A stretch of 64,000 bases of DNA, from positions 15,885,563 through 15,949,562 of the forward strand of contig NC_057922.1 in assembly GCF_018873765.1 (NCBI RefSeq), given 5' to 3'. A program made the translations under genes and the position numbers. Source of the stretch: Telopea speciosissima. Its lineage: Eukaryota; Streptophyta; Magnoliopsida; Proteales; Proteaceae. Numbering within the stretch: the first letter of the stretch is position 1; the number at the start of each line of letters is the position of its first letter. Shown piece after piece: positions 50,891 through 63,722 of the stretch. The notes under the pieces were generated by a model. That model had not been told where the DNA came from and made no database searches. It was given only the letters and a program-made list of their open reading frames with translations.

Positions 50891-52647
50891 ATTGAAGAAG
50901 CGGTTTTTTTAGATACGGTAAAAAACGAATAATAAGCGTATTATACGTTTAAGTTAGATAAAAAAAAACAGAACAAAATTGAAACCTCTAAACCCTCGCC
51001 AAGCGCCCTTCCCCCCCTCGTCCCATTCTTCTTCTTTGTCTTCGTTCTCGGACGTGTTCAGCAGCTGGCCGGCGAGTGAGCGACTCTCCATCAAGTCAAT
51101 AGATTCAGTAATTTGCTCACTTCCTCTTCTCCGTTTCATCTTCCTGAACCACGACCGATTGCAGCGGAGCGAAAACTCTATCGAAGGCTTTAGCAGCGGC
51201 GGGAGGCTGACTTACGGCTCCTCTTCTCCGGAGAGTCTCCATTTGAGGCTATTGAGTTGAGCCCCTGCCCCGGTATCCCATTCTTCTTCTCTGAACCCTT
51301 ATCACGGGACAAGCCGTTGCAATCCTTCTTCCCTTCAAGGGACAAGCCGTTGCAACCCTTCTTCTCTTCAAGCGACCAGGCCTGGAATTCGTCTTAAAAA
51401 ATTCAGATTCCAGACTTTTAAACCCTGTTTTCACTTCTCCTCCTTGCAGTCATTTCCCTATCCACCTCTACGGAGAGTGTTGCTTCCTCCTTCCCCACAG
51501 CATATCAAAGCATGTCATGCGAAACCGAATGAAGCCATAACCCCTAAAGGAAATGAATCTGAGGTTGGGTCCGGTTGGATAAGAGTCATAATAAGATGCT
51601 TGCTTCCAGGAGTTATCTTGAATGATAAGAACTTTGTCATATCTCATAAGGTATGCACTGTCTTCTTAAGGGCTTTAGTCCTATTTTTCGTTCGGATACT
51701 TTTGTTTTTGGTTTGAATCTATTCAATTCGTAAACAATTAGGAAGTCAGGATTATGCAAGTCTAATTGCTTTACAAGTGAGCGGTCCCCTATATTTCTAG
51801 GTAGCTTGACCATGAGACATACTTCTGGGCATTCTATCAAGTAGGGTTGCCTAGGCATTTTGATAACTCTGGTTGATATCAGCTGTGAAAACTGTAACCA
51901 GGTTACTATTGTGAATCTCTTTTTCTCAATCTGTATGAAAATATATTCTCTTGTATCTTATACTTTTCATGCTATTATAGAGCTCATAGTTTTTTTCTGT
52001 TGTAAACAGTCACTAGAGATTATATGTGGCAAAGAAAACCTCCGGGACCTTCACATGTAAGCATATACAACTCAATTTAAATTGTTATTCCAGTGGTTAT
52101 TTCAATCACATTTGATTTATCTCCGATACGACATCGAGTAGAAGATCCTTTTCCCTTTGTTACGGTGGCTTAAAATCGTAGAGTGGCTTATGTTGTTCTT
52201 TGTGCTCATCTGCTTCCATCCATAGAAGTTTTACCATTTGTTACCTTCACATCACTTTGTACCAATAGCCCTAAAGCAGAAAATTCGTTCAAACAAAGCA
52301 ATAGAAGCACACTTTCTGTATTTGTCTTCTCTGTCACTCCCTCAATCTCTCCTGCAATTCCCTGGTTTAAATTTAACAGAAGTTTATTGGTTGAAGTTAC
52401 AACTCTGACAACCCTGTAAGACTGAATCTCTGGTTTCAAAGAAAGGACCTTTTATGTCTAGGTTGCAGCACAAGAAATTGTTTTTTTTCTTTTTCCCTTG
52501 GGTATTGTTAAAGAGTAGTTGATGATGACCCATAAGAGGTCTTGTCTAACTGAATATACTCCTGGATAGGCAGGAAGCTGGACAAAGCTTCGTAGTGTTA
52601 CTTTAATTCAAAAGGCTAGTTGGAAGAGTTGGAAGAGTTTGAAGAGC

Positions 52648-55600
52648 ATGTACAGATCTCTGTAAGTATAATCACAACTCACCTACACTGATACAGGCAT
52701 AATGCATGTCTCCTACATGATCTTGATAGCTATTATTTTGTCTTGCAGGTCAAGGGCTCATATTCGATCGGTTGCAGATGCATTTTCGCGTTCCAAAGCC
52801 CATGAAAAGGTGCAAAGTCTATTCATTTTTCCCCTGAAATTGTCTCAAGTGAAATCTGTGTAATTTATCCTGAAAAAGGTGTTTTAGGGGCAGTTTGGAT
52901 GGGTGCAAGTGGGAATTCTGTGAGTTAGGTTTATGCTCACAGACCAGTACTAACTAAACACATTGAAAATGATTGCTTATTGACGCGAATTGGAAAAAGT
53001 GTGCCAAAGGAGTAATTTCTTAGTTTATCTTACCTGCCCATGAAATTTTCAATTTTTTGATTAGTTAAAAATATTGTTCAGGGGCAGAAAAATGTGGCCG
53101 AGAGAATGGAATCATCTTGGACCGTTTTGAATTCAGAAGGTATTTCTGCCAAAGTTATTAAGGGAATTTTGTTATAGATTAATTAGGGCTTATCATATTC
53201 TTTCTTTGATTCTCAAGTAGTCTCCCCATGGGGGGGGGAGGCGGGTTTGGTTACTGATAAGCCACACCAAATGATTCTATTTTTATAAAACATTGAAGTA
53301 GAATCACTGCGAAACAGGGACATACCAATTCAGCAAAATAAAAGAAACAAAACATTTGAACAGTAGATAACAAAACATCTTCAAGGCTCCCAAACTGAGG
53401 CCTGCCGAGAATCTGTGAAACAATATCTGCTTGTACCACTGAAGTCGTTCTTGGACAGGGCCCATTCCATCAGCAACTTTTTTATATAAAGGCAATCTTT
53501 CCAATAAAAAATCATCTATGTATCTTTTGCAGACACCAACTTGCTAAGTTTGTAATATTTAGGGAGGTCCATAACATGGATTTCTGATTGTAACCCATAT
53601 TCATTCACAAACTTGCGAGCCACTAACCAACAATCCATAAAATTTCATTAGCATTTTGCTTTTCTTTGCGAACGGCATATGAGGCCAATGGGAGGACTGT
53701 ATCTTCTTATCTCTACGTGTTGGCAGATCATCTGCACCAAACATCTGGGGGCAGAGGGGGGATGAAAGACTCATCATCACACTACTTGATGCAGTCGGGA
53801 CTCGGGACTGTCCGATTGAGCCTAGAGAGACGTTATTTTGGTCCATGACAGGTTCTATGGACCTAGACTACTTGTTTATGGGGTTAATCTTTCAACCCGC
53901 CTTAATTATAAGCCCATGAGGTTGGGGTGAGGTATGAGTATGAAATTAGTAGGAGTGTCATAGTTTGCTGAGTTTTAAAAGTTTGACTGTTTTGAGTTAG
54001 AACAGGATACCTATTAGCTAGAGTAGAGCTCAGATTTGGTTTGTTTTACTTATTCAAATTGCGAGTGTTAGGAGTCCTTTTATAAGTCTAGTTTGGAATT
54101 TCCAGATCTTATATATATGTAAACACCCGCATCGATTAAGCATGATTTGAGTAAAGAAGTTTGAGTTTTCTTAAGAGTTTTGGTGATGTTAAGCTATGCA
54201 TACGGGACTGGATTTCCAGATCTGGCTGATTGCTTTCTCTTTCCTTCTTCTTCTTCTGATCTACTGTTTATCAGTCGTGATCTATCCATAGTCCTCACGT
54301 TTTCTTCTTTATACTTCTTAATCTTGCTGGATATCTTCTTCTCTTTACTGTTTTCTTTCATTTCTCTCCACCTGAACGTCTTGATCTCATCTTCTTTCTA
54401 TATCTTGCTGATTATTGCATCTGAGATCCAAAATTTGATATTCGGAAGTCTGAACTTAGTTTAAATAATATTAAATCAGTTTCTTAGTTCTGATTTTCGA
54501 GATCTGCTACAAAATTTCAGTTCTTGCTCCTAGCTTGATTCCTAAGCAGTCTTGAGATTATCCATCAGATCTTACCTGATTTCCAAGATTCTTAGTTTGA
54601 GTGACAGGCCTGATAGAATTGCCTACTCGACCTGATTTGGGCTTAATCTGATTGTTTGATTTTGAATTATTTAACTTCTCCTTTCATACCTCTATCCATC
54701 CACATTGTTATTATCAATTTGCATTAATCCTGGTTTGTAGTGTGGTTCTGTCCTTTGTGCTCTCTAGACTCCATTCCGAAGTCTGAACTACACTAATACT
54801 GCAGAAATGGCCATATGAGATGAAGATATCTCCTTTTAACAAAGAACACTTCCGTTTGCCGAGAATAAGTGTCCGTTTGATAACACTCCAATAAGTGTGT
54901 TTTTCCGTTTTGCTGTTCTAAAAAACGAAAAAAACACCCCAAAAAAGTGTTTGTTAAACATAAATTAAAATTTATGGGCCAGAGAACAGGTTTGACGAAA
55001 CAAGTATGACCTGCTTTTCTGTTTTTTGAAACAATTTGAAGGAAACTTGTGCCCGATAAAATAAAGGGGGGGGGGAATAGTTGTTTCCGATAAAAAGCTC
55101 AAGCGTCATCGACTCTCCTCCAACGGTAAGCTCCATCGCCATTTCAGACTGTCCTCCAACCTCAAGCTCCAACACCAACCTCAAGCTCCAGCGCCATGTC
55201 GACTCTCTTCCAACCTCAAGCTCCATCGCTCGAGAGCTCCTACCGCCTGTAACTTGCCATCGCCATCGCCATCTAGCTCCTACTGCCTACAACTTGCCAT
55301 CGCCATTGCCATCAACTTGCCATCGCTCGAGAGCTCCTACCACTTGGAACCATTTCTGGAACAGGTTTACCAAACGCTTTTGAACACCCCAAAAACGGTT
55401 TCTCAGCCCAGAAACGGAAAAAGATGTTTCTGCTGTTTCTCAGCACAGAAACAACAGAAAGGTGATCAAACGGTGCCTAACTTTCTCCTATGTAGCAAAT
55501 TAGACAGAGTAAGAGTTTTATCTAACACTACAACGGAAGGAAAAAACTTCTACCTTTGGAAGCAATATAATTTCTGTGGGTGAATCCTTAGAGTAATCAG

Positions 55601-58600
55601 TGATTATTGCTTGTGTTGCGGGAACAATGTTCCACTGGTCTCACTCACTTAGAGACTTATATAACTATGAACTAAGAATTAGTTCTAGTTAAATGATTGT
55701 TTGATAATATTTGTAATGATATCGCATTTTACACTATTCTTTGCTTGATGGGTTCCACTTGATAATTCTTCTACCTTAATTATCAACGTACCTATATAAG
55801 TATGAACTAATAAGTAGTTCTAGTTAAGTGTTTGTTTGATCATATTTGTAATGATATCACATTTTACATTGTCCTTTGTTAAATGAGGTTGACCATCTTC
55901 TTTCTGTATTTATTTATTAACTTGAGAATTTGATTTTCTCAATGGTTCAGATTTACAGGTCAAATGGTTGCATTGATGATATGCCTCTTAGAAAATTTAT
56001 TATCTTCCTAACTCCTCTATAAACATGTCAAGCATGTTTAATTTCTATGTTCTTATTATTTTTCTATCTAGAACACTTAGATTTGATTTTCTAATGTATG
56101 GTTATAATGATGTATAGATGTATTTTGAAAGGATATATGTAATTGTGAATATCATATTACGGAAAACTAATGTGCTGCACATTCGCAAAGTCTTCATTCA
56201 CAGGTCAAAGTTATTTCAGGCTCAAAGGAGAGTCGATTATTAGGTCTGCGCAAGCACAGATTGTTAATGCACTACGCTGTGGTGAGAGAGATAGAGCCTC
56301 CAATTTGCTTTCTAATGTTAGTAAAGGGAGCAATTCATTAAGATCTGATGATTTTCTTTATATTCTTGACTACTGTGCCAGGTCTCCTGATCCACTGGTG
56401 AGTTGAACTTTTAAGTATTTTGTTGATATATAATTTGATTACTTTCTTAATTTACTATATCATACGTTCCTAACTTCCTATGAATCTATTTGGACAATCA
56501 TTTTATGCTTATGGCTTTTTTAGCTTTGTCAAAAAATAAATACAAGGTGTGTTGTGTCATGAACTTCATTTTTTAATATAAATGCCACAGCCGAATTTAT
56601 TCTGACTGTGTACAGAGCATGCAAAAAAAGTTGTAGGGAAAAAGGAACAGCAGAAAATCATCTCATACTACCCACTTTTAGATTATCTACAAGTATATGG
56701 CGTTTTATAGTTGTCTAACCTTGAAACATATGCTTGTTTATTACCGAGATGAACTGTTAACAAAGTACAGCAGATAGGTGTGTTAGTCTGCATGTACCAG
56801 ACTTTTTGGTGGTTTTGTCAGTGAACGTGGCCAACCTGGTTTGATTTCCTTTTTTGCACCAGAGACTTGGATTCACCCATGTTAACCAGCTTGTTTTCAG
56901 TTGGAGATCTTGGTTTCCTAGTTGAAGATTGACATGGTCCAACTCATGGCCTGTTTTGACCGCAGCCCAACACTGACCCCATAGGTCATCTCCTGAGAAA
57001 TACTAATGTGACCAGATGATAAGAATTTTACCACCCGATTTGTTTTGTTTTCTTTGGAGAATCTAAACTCTAAAGAATTATATATGTACAGTTCAGGAAA
57101 TTGCATCCGTAGAAGACATGCATAATTTGAGCAAAATGATTTTTAGATGAGTACTCCCCTATGGGCTATGGCTGAGAAACTAGGCTGCTTGACATGAATG
57201 ATGTGTACTGCTATAGTGCTATGACAGAGAAAAGGGCCTCATTGCCCCACAATCCTGCCTTGTTATTTTCAATGGAATTATGATCCTGCACTCCTGCTTG
57301 TACTTGATTCTTGTCAAATACAATTGTTAATAAAGATGTTTCTTTCTCATGCAGTTTGTTATGGAGACCTGGAGACTTATGGAAGAAAAAGAGATAGTCA
57401 TAAGCAGGAGATGCTACTTTCTTATCATTCGTGCCCTCGGTAAAGGGGGTTATATTGAGGAGGTTCTTTCCTGCGCATAGTTTTTCCATTTTATTTATAT
57501 ATATTTGGTTGTTGAAAGGAAAAGGGTCTACAATTTAGATAAAAGAGTACTATTCAGTTGAGGAAAAGGTTTCAGTTTTCATGGTATGTCAACTGCTTCT
57601 ATGTTCTATTGCAAATTTTTCTTGGGTATGGTTTATCTCAAATACTTATGGTGGAAAAAATAGAAGACTCTCTTACCTCCCTTATTTCCTCTCTTGCATG
57701 CATGATTGCTTTTGTTTATCATCTATTCCAGCATTCTTCTACAGTTCCTTTCTCTCTTTGATGCAGGATCAGTAGAGACAGCCATATAAAGCCTTAGCTT
57801 TTTGTTTTTGTTTTTCTTAGGGTTTTCATTACTTAATAGCTAATTAGCTACTATTGGATGTTAGCAGTTAGTTAAAAAAAGGGGGGGGGATGCTGTACTT
57901 GATAGGCAATAGGTGAATAGTTATTGGAGGTTAAGGAGTACACTAATGATTCCAAATGTTGTAATCCTATTGGCTGCTTTCAATTTGAAGGACTGTAAAA
58001 GGACCTTGTGGACCTTAGTTTTTCTAGATCATTCTGTTGAGAATAATCCCACGTTGGAAAACTCTAGGATGGATGCTTTCATATACCAGTTGGGGCTCTT
58101 CACTTAGTAGCTTAAGCTTTGGGGTGAACACTTCAACCTGATACCTGAACCATAACGCAACTACATTAATGATACATCTGTATACGTCACTAAAAAGAGG
58201 GGCCACACATGTCATTTATATTGCCACCCAAAATTGGGGCAACATATTAGTGCGAGTGTCGTTATGTTGGAATAATCCCAAAAAACTCTAGGACCTTGGA
58301 TGCCTTCGTATACCAGTTGGGTCTCTCCACCTAACAGCTTAAGCTTTTGGGTTGGACACTTCAACACATTCTTCTACTTTGTGGAGCTGGAGTTAGAGCT
58401 TTAGATACTTAAATCTGCTCCACATATCTGTTTTGCAGATTTTTTTGTTTCCTTATCTTAATTTCTTTTGCTGTTATGCATTTCTCCTTTGATATCTTGC
58501 TGTTTTCTCTATGGATTTAATTTGTGCCCTACATCACTGTCTGGTGGGTGATCATAACCTCATTGTTCTGCCTTTTGCTCACGGTGCTCCCCAACATTCA

Positions 58601-61141
58601 TAGAGAGGTGCAATGGTGTATAGTTGTCATAAGATTCCATGGAAATCTCAACAGTATTTTGGTTTCCCAATGAGATTTTTATGGTTTTATCACTTTTATG
58701 GTTCAGTGTTTTATGAATATTCTGGCAATTTACCTATTTTCTGACAAGATTTCATGTTTCCATGGCTATGACACTTCAACCAAATGATCATTTTGAGGCT
58801 GTGTATATCATTATATGTGGTTTTTGGGCACAACTTGTAGTTGGATATTCTATTTAATTGCTGTGTTGCAATTTAAGTATTCTGCCTACTTGTCAAACTT
58901 TATCAAAACCTTTGCATCGTTCTTACATCATCATTTCATTCATCATTCAGGCATTTAATTGGCTGAGTTTTCTAGGAGGAAAGCATCAGACATATCCTAT
59001 TCTGCCCATGTACAATTCTTTATTGAATGGATGTGCTCAGATGCAAAGCATGACGCATGCCAATCGCTGCTTGGATTTAATGGAAGAACGTATGATGGGG
59101 AAGTCAGAAGTGACTTATTATGAGCTTCTTAAGGTTTGTATTTTACTGAGTGCTTGTATCTTATTGCTTTCGTTGGTTGAAGTGACACGTAATGGTCTTA
59201 AAGCCCTGTCTGTCACTGCAATTTGAAGCATTTCATATTTCAATTAATCTTTATTGTGTGGTGGGTTTTCTTCTAATAAATTGTCTTGTCTGTGCTTATG
59301 TTTTGCTATTTTGTCTAAAGATTGGTTACCAGAGGAAGAAATCTCACCTCTGGGAGATTTCTTGAAGAGAATCTCTCCTGACATTCTGTCTATTAATTAT
59401 TGCCATTTTTATTATTCCCACAATATATCGTCGACACTAACCCCGAGCCTGCTGCAGAAATTCTTCCTTTTTTTCTTTTTCTTTTCTCGCACCATTCCCA
59501 ACTGACACACCCTGAGAATTGTGTCAATGGAAATTATCTCCTCTTGGGAGTGGTTGTCCCTGCTGCTGTATTTTGGTTTCAATGAGCCAGTCAGCAAATC
59601 GATGTTGGAGTTTGAATTTCTTCATGGTCCTTGTAGTTCATTTACTGCAGTTTGTAATTAAAACAATATCGTGTGTCAGCAAACTAATTTACATTCGGAA
59701 AGTGAGTTTTTTATATCTACTCTGTAGATTTGTACGAGCGGAATCCTCTTGCCTCATTTTGTACAGTTTTACAATAAAGTTTGGTATGAGTGTATGACAT
59801 CTCCATTTTATGGGTTTAGGTGTTGAAGAGAGAACATTCAACACCAATGTTAAAGTGTGGTAGCATATTCTACACATAATTTAGTACTAGAAAACACAAC
59901 ATTCAATAAAAGCAATTGAATAATATATTAAAAATGAAGAAAAACCCTACTTCTATTCATTCAATCAAGAGGGGGGGGGGGGGAGAATTGCAACCCTTAA
60001 ATGAAAAAAAAAGTTTCCTGCTTAACTTAAACAATCTTGACAACTAGGTAATAAATAATTAAAAGAAGAAACTGCAACTAAGCCCCTAGATTTTATTAGA
60101 ATTACAATTATACCCAACCAATTACAAGAAAGCCCCCAACTTAAATTTTTTTTTCTAATTACTACTTAGGGATCTTGGACTTGGCTTATGGGCTGTAATG
60201 CTTGGGTTTTGGCATCCAAAGCCTGTCATATTTATTCATTCAATCCAAGGCTACTGCATCATGTTGATTGGTAATTTCCATTTTCTAGTTTCTACTGGGA
60301 TCCTCCATTCGCATATCTGGTAAATGTTCAATTGCGGCTGTAATAGGCAGATATTTAAATTAACTGGCTTATCTTCAAGTTTTATCCATAGTTTCCTTAT
60401 AGGTCGCTATTGAGCTAATTAAAAGGACAATTTTGCTACTTGATTGCTATTCTAAGTTATTTTGTTTCTTGGTCCTTTCAGCTTGCTGTTTCCCAGAGAA
60501 ACCTATCTGCAGTCCATGAAATATGGAAGGAATGGGCGAAATATTATAGTCCGAGTATTATCTCCCTAAGAAAATTTACATGGTCATTTACAAAGTTGAA
60601 TGATCTGGTATCTGCATTTGAAACCCTGCAACAAATGGTGGCTTTGGTTTTCAAAGGAACTGCATCAATTAAGCAATCTGCGGAAGGCCAATTTCGTTTT
60701 TCGAGACTAGACATCCCTGTACCTTCAAAAATTGAGTTGGGGATTAGGAGATGTAACATGGACGAAAGTGGACATTATCTGTCTTGTTCATTATCTGGAG
60801 ACTGTTCGGAAAGAATAGAAGAACCTGATGGAAAAAATGATTATATCGATGTATCCTGTATCAAAACTGAAGCCCTTTTCAGTGTTGATAAGAATCTCTA
60901 CAGGCCTGTAGAGGCAGATAACGATTCTAGATGCTTACAGCTATTCCCAGCAGCTAATCAGGGGAGCTACACTGATTTTGGGATTGAGAACTCAGAACCT
61001 TGCAGTGGTGGTTTTATTACACTAAAAGGAGATGCTGAAATCAAACCACTTATGAAGGTCTTGAGGTGGTCTTTCAATGATGTAATACATGCATGTGCAC
61101 AATCTAAAAATGCTGAACTGGCTGAGCAGGTGTTTATTCAG
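52648..61141 (+). CDS. PPR-like protein resembling At1g76280, 3' end outside window
   Basis: Likely an organellar RNA-binding helical-repeat protein. Exons are 52648-52661, 52749-52809, 53082-53139, 56204-56397, 57355-57462, 58951-59133 and 60482-61141, all with phases that join cleanly. They give 426 codons and end at a donor (cag|gtaatc), with no later exon seen before 64000. The start MYRSLSRAHIRSVADAFSRS is Arg/Ser-rich and nearly free of acidic residues, like a mitochondrial presequence. PPR-like helices are visible around residues 110-140 (METWRLMEEKEI) and 163-197 (YNSLLNGCAQMQSMTHANRC). Residues 275-400 form an acidic, Ser-rich, non-repeat spacer before the next helix pair (WSFNDVIHACAQSKNAELAE). 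The start is uncertain: frames upstream stay open through earlier putative exons but contain no ATG. Confidence 0.8.
53850..54780 (+). mobile_element. LTR-like segment in PPR intron 3
   Basis: A TATA-like ttatatatatgtaaacac (54108-54125) is followed by a CT-rich leader (54225-54400) and AT-rich sequence without frames. This mirrors the minus-strand segments elsewhere in the window. Ends are not defined. Confidence 0.3.
54866..55480. mobile_element. PIF/Harbinger-like MITE with TAA duplication and internal minisatellite
   Basis: The element is 54869-55477, flanked by TAA on both sides. The ends gtgtccgtttgataacac and gtgatcaaacggtgcc are inverted. Between 55097 and 55335, units like ctcaagctccatcgcc and cttgccatcgccat repeat imperfectly. 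The right end, with cagcagaaacatcttttt on its reverse strand, matches the left end of the element at 62731 in inverse orientation. Confidence 0.75.
58030..58370. repeat. Pair of ~100-bp LTR-like units
   Basis: Unit 1 (58036-58135) and unit 2 (58266-58364) share tgttg.gaataatccca, gctttc/gccttc plus gtataccagttggg, and cttaagctttt, and both end acacttcaac. Unit 2 begins tgttg and ends caaca, like a short LTR. A 130-bp spacer separates them. This may be a TRIM-like element or a tandem duplication. The lcttttgggttggac motif also occurs near the copia LTR end at 3478. Confidence 0.45.
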
Positions 61142-61649
61142 GTAATCTTGTATTTCTGTATAAAAGTCTGTACTGTTTCCAAGAATCTTACGATATTTTT
61201 TTATGATTTTTAGAACACTTAAGATTTGGCAGGAAATCATCTTTGAAAACAAGCTAAATTTTTATGGCTGAATAAGGTGAAATTTTCATGAGATTTACCT
61301 CACTGTACAGGGGTTTGAGAAAGACATGGATGCCTACCTGGCAGTTGTGTGATTTCCTTTACCCCCTTCTAATCTGTCACAATACCCATCACTTTACCCC
61401 CTTCTAATCAGCCACAATACCCTATATCCAATTAAACTATATTAAAAAGGCTAGTTCCAATTATGGAATTGGGATTACAGTAGCTGCTGGAATAGGATTG
61501 GGATAAGGGTTTGGTTTTTCTTTTCAGCAATAACATGATAAAAGCATCCTTTTCAAAAAAACCAACGGATCCCCCACACCCGGTCAACCCCCTATCCTGC
61601 CACTTCAGCACCTTGTGATCTTTGAGAAGATCACCAGTCAAAGAGAGAA

Positions 61650-62500
61650 TGAAATTATTGGAGATAAACAGTAAACAGCAATAATAAATAAATCTGGAAC
61701 TAATAATAAAAAAAATGCTTATTTCTCATCACTAATTGACAAGAGTGGTTACATCTCCTTATAGAATTCTCAAAAATAAAAGATAAATATAATTGGGTGA
61801 TGGGGGGGATTTTGTTCTACAATCAGATAAATCCCCAAAAAGTGGAATCAAGTCCCAAAGAAATCCTATGGTTTGGTTGAAGTAGGAGAGATAGCTTGCT
61901 TTTTTGATCTTTTGATTATGGAAGGTCTGAACATCAATGGGAAAACTAGGGTTTAGGACAAAATTAGGGTTAGTGTTTAGAAGGAATGATACTAGCTGCA
62001 TAGAATTGGCTAGGGTATAGAAGAGTTAGGTTTAGGAGTAGTTGATTGTAAGGTGGAAAGGTTTGAATAGGTTCTGATATGGTAGGACAGAAATTCAAGA
62101 GTAATGGAAAGTAATTCAATTATGGATATGGTTTAAAGGTGGATGAAGGGATAAGGATAGGGTAAAAGGAAGAAGGCTTGGATAGTGTTTTGGTGTGGTT
62201 TTGATAGAGCTTTATGGAGAAAATATACTATTTCAGAATTTGAAGAAGCTGCTGTGACAATAACAGGAAATAGAAGTTAGAAGAGAAAGAGGAGGAGAAA
62301 AGACGAGATAAGTCACCTAGAAAAATCCACATACCATTGAAGGAATCCACCTTCAAAAGGGGCTTGTGAATCCACATTCCACATAGCAATAGAATGGAAG
62401 CTAGAAAACTTCTTTTACTGATTTCAGTTCGCGTTGGGGTTACAGCTCTATATATAGATGAGTACTTTAAAAATAGTTACTGAAAACAACTACCCTTACC
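61650..62500 (-). mobile_element. LTR-like segment in PPR intron 7
   Basis: On the minus strand tctatatatagagctgtaacc (near 62456-62437) is a TATA-like start followed by a CT-rich leader (62330-62260) with no protein frame. The layout matches 36360-37260. No termini were established. Confidence 0.3.
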
Positions 62501-62727
62501 AAGGCAATTCTAGGCGCTCTAGAAACTCCAAATAACTCTCTTTGACTCACTAAAAGCCCAAAATAAAATGCCCATAAAACACGGAAAATCCATAGAGCTC
62601 AATGCCCATCTACCTAATTACAGCTAATTACCATATTGCCGCTAAAGAACTTCTAAATTCTAATCTAATGAACCTATGCCACCTAAAACTACTTAACAAA
62701 CTCTACTCAATGGGGGGTGGAGGGATC

Positions 62728-63722
62728 TAAGTGCCCACTTGATAACCTTACGGGTGTTTCTGTTCTGGTTATGTGCTGAGAAACAGCAGAACAGTTTTTC
62801 CATTTTCTGTGCTGAGAAACCGTTTTTGACCCGCTTGGTAAACCTGTTCTGGAGTGGGTTCTGGCTCCGGTGGCGCTTGGGGAAGTGGTTTAGGCGTTGG
62901 CTCGGAATCTGGACCACAGGCCAATCTTCCTCCAGGCAAAAGCTAACGAAGGGAAGAAGTAGGACTCACGGTTCAGTTCACTGCTTCATCTCCACAAGGA
63001 AGCATCGTCAGATTCGCAGGGTTGATTGCTCCTTCACTGAAAAGAAGTACTCGCGCATCTCTGAGTTTAAACAGATAGATGATGACGATGATGGATTTAG
63101 CCTTAGCAGTTGGATTCCGCTCTACCGGCGGTGGCTCTTGCTCCTCCGTCACTATAGCAAGTTCATCCGTTCTTATCTAATTCTCTCTCTTTCCCTCTTC
63201 TCGCTCATCACATTCATTTTTTTTTCTGCCACTTCCTGTCTTCTCTAATGCATTTTGAACTCCATTTTCCGATACTATTACTTATCTGAAAACAATAGCA
63301 GATTATTGCCCCTTTTGGAGCTCCGACGATTCTACCGGAGTCCGCGGTGCCTTCCGTCGTTTTGCCTCACGCCATCAGCCTCGACGTACCGATGATTCTA
63401 CCGGAGAGGCAACAAAGAGAGAGAGAGAAAGAGAACAAGCTTACCTTGTGCGCCATTGTTGAGGGCTTTGAGAGGTTGAGGCGAGAAGTTTTCGATAGGG
63501 TTTTTCACTCAATTTTATCGGGCACACTTTTCCAATTTTGAGCCCAGAAATGACAAAACATGTCCATCAAAACTCTTCCACAGCTCATAAATTTTGATTT
63601 ATCCACCCAAGAACATATTCTAGGGAACACTGATTATCAAGCACTTTTTAGGTGTTTTTCCGTTTCTCAGAATGGAAAAACACCAGAAACTGTTTCTGGT
63701 AAGGTTATCATGTGGGCTCTAA
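62728..63722. mobile_element. 989-bp PIF/Harbinger-like element with TAA duplication
   Basis: The element is 62731-63719, flanked by TAA (62728-62730 and 63720-63722). The ends gtgcccacttgataacctta and aaggttatcatgtgggctc are inverted repeats. The subterminal sequence has cagcagaacag and gagaaaccgtttttgac, shared with the element at 54869-55477. The 169-codon open frame inside has no transposase motif, so the copy is non-autonomous. Confidence 0.78.

Larger units (their letters stand above)
46343..52647. other. Spacer between divergent FBP7 and PPR genes
   Basis: It holds L1-type LINE remnants (46753-49366 and 50263-50876) and a dispersed repeat with a long A tract (49367-49530). A GC-richer segment at 50980-51650 is probably the PPR promoter and leader. 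Two putative untranslated exons end at donors 51651 (cataag|gtatgc) and 52058 (cacat|gtaagc). No other gene was recognised. Confidence 0.45.
53140..56203. other. PPR intron 3
   Basis: A 3.1-kb intron. It contains minus-strand frames at 53251-53504 that I cannot assign, a plus-oriented LTR-like stretch at 53850-54780, and the TAA-flanked element at 54866-55480. The remainder is AT-rich and featureless. Confidence 0.45.

Noticed and set aside
51261-51650. Open frame upstream of the PPR start that could be a first coding exon
   Set aside because: It has no ATG in this frame and is preceded by a stop at 51258-51260. It could join in phase to later exons, but is better explained as 5' untranslated leader unless cDNA shows otherwise.
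54180-54464. 94-codon plus-strand frame rich in Leu, Ile and Phe
   Set aside because: It is a CT-rich leader region translated as hydrophobic residues; it does not behave like a membrane protein gene.
62739-63248. 169-codon frame in the TAA-flanked element as a transposase
   Set aside because: No DDE or Myb-like motif is visible and the composition is irregular.
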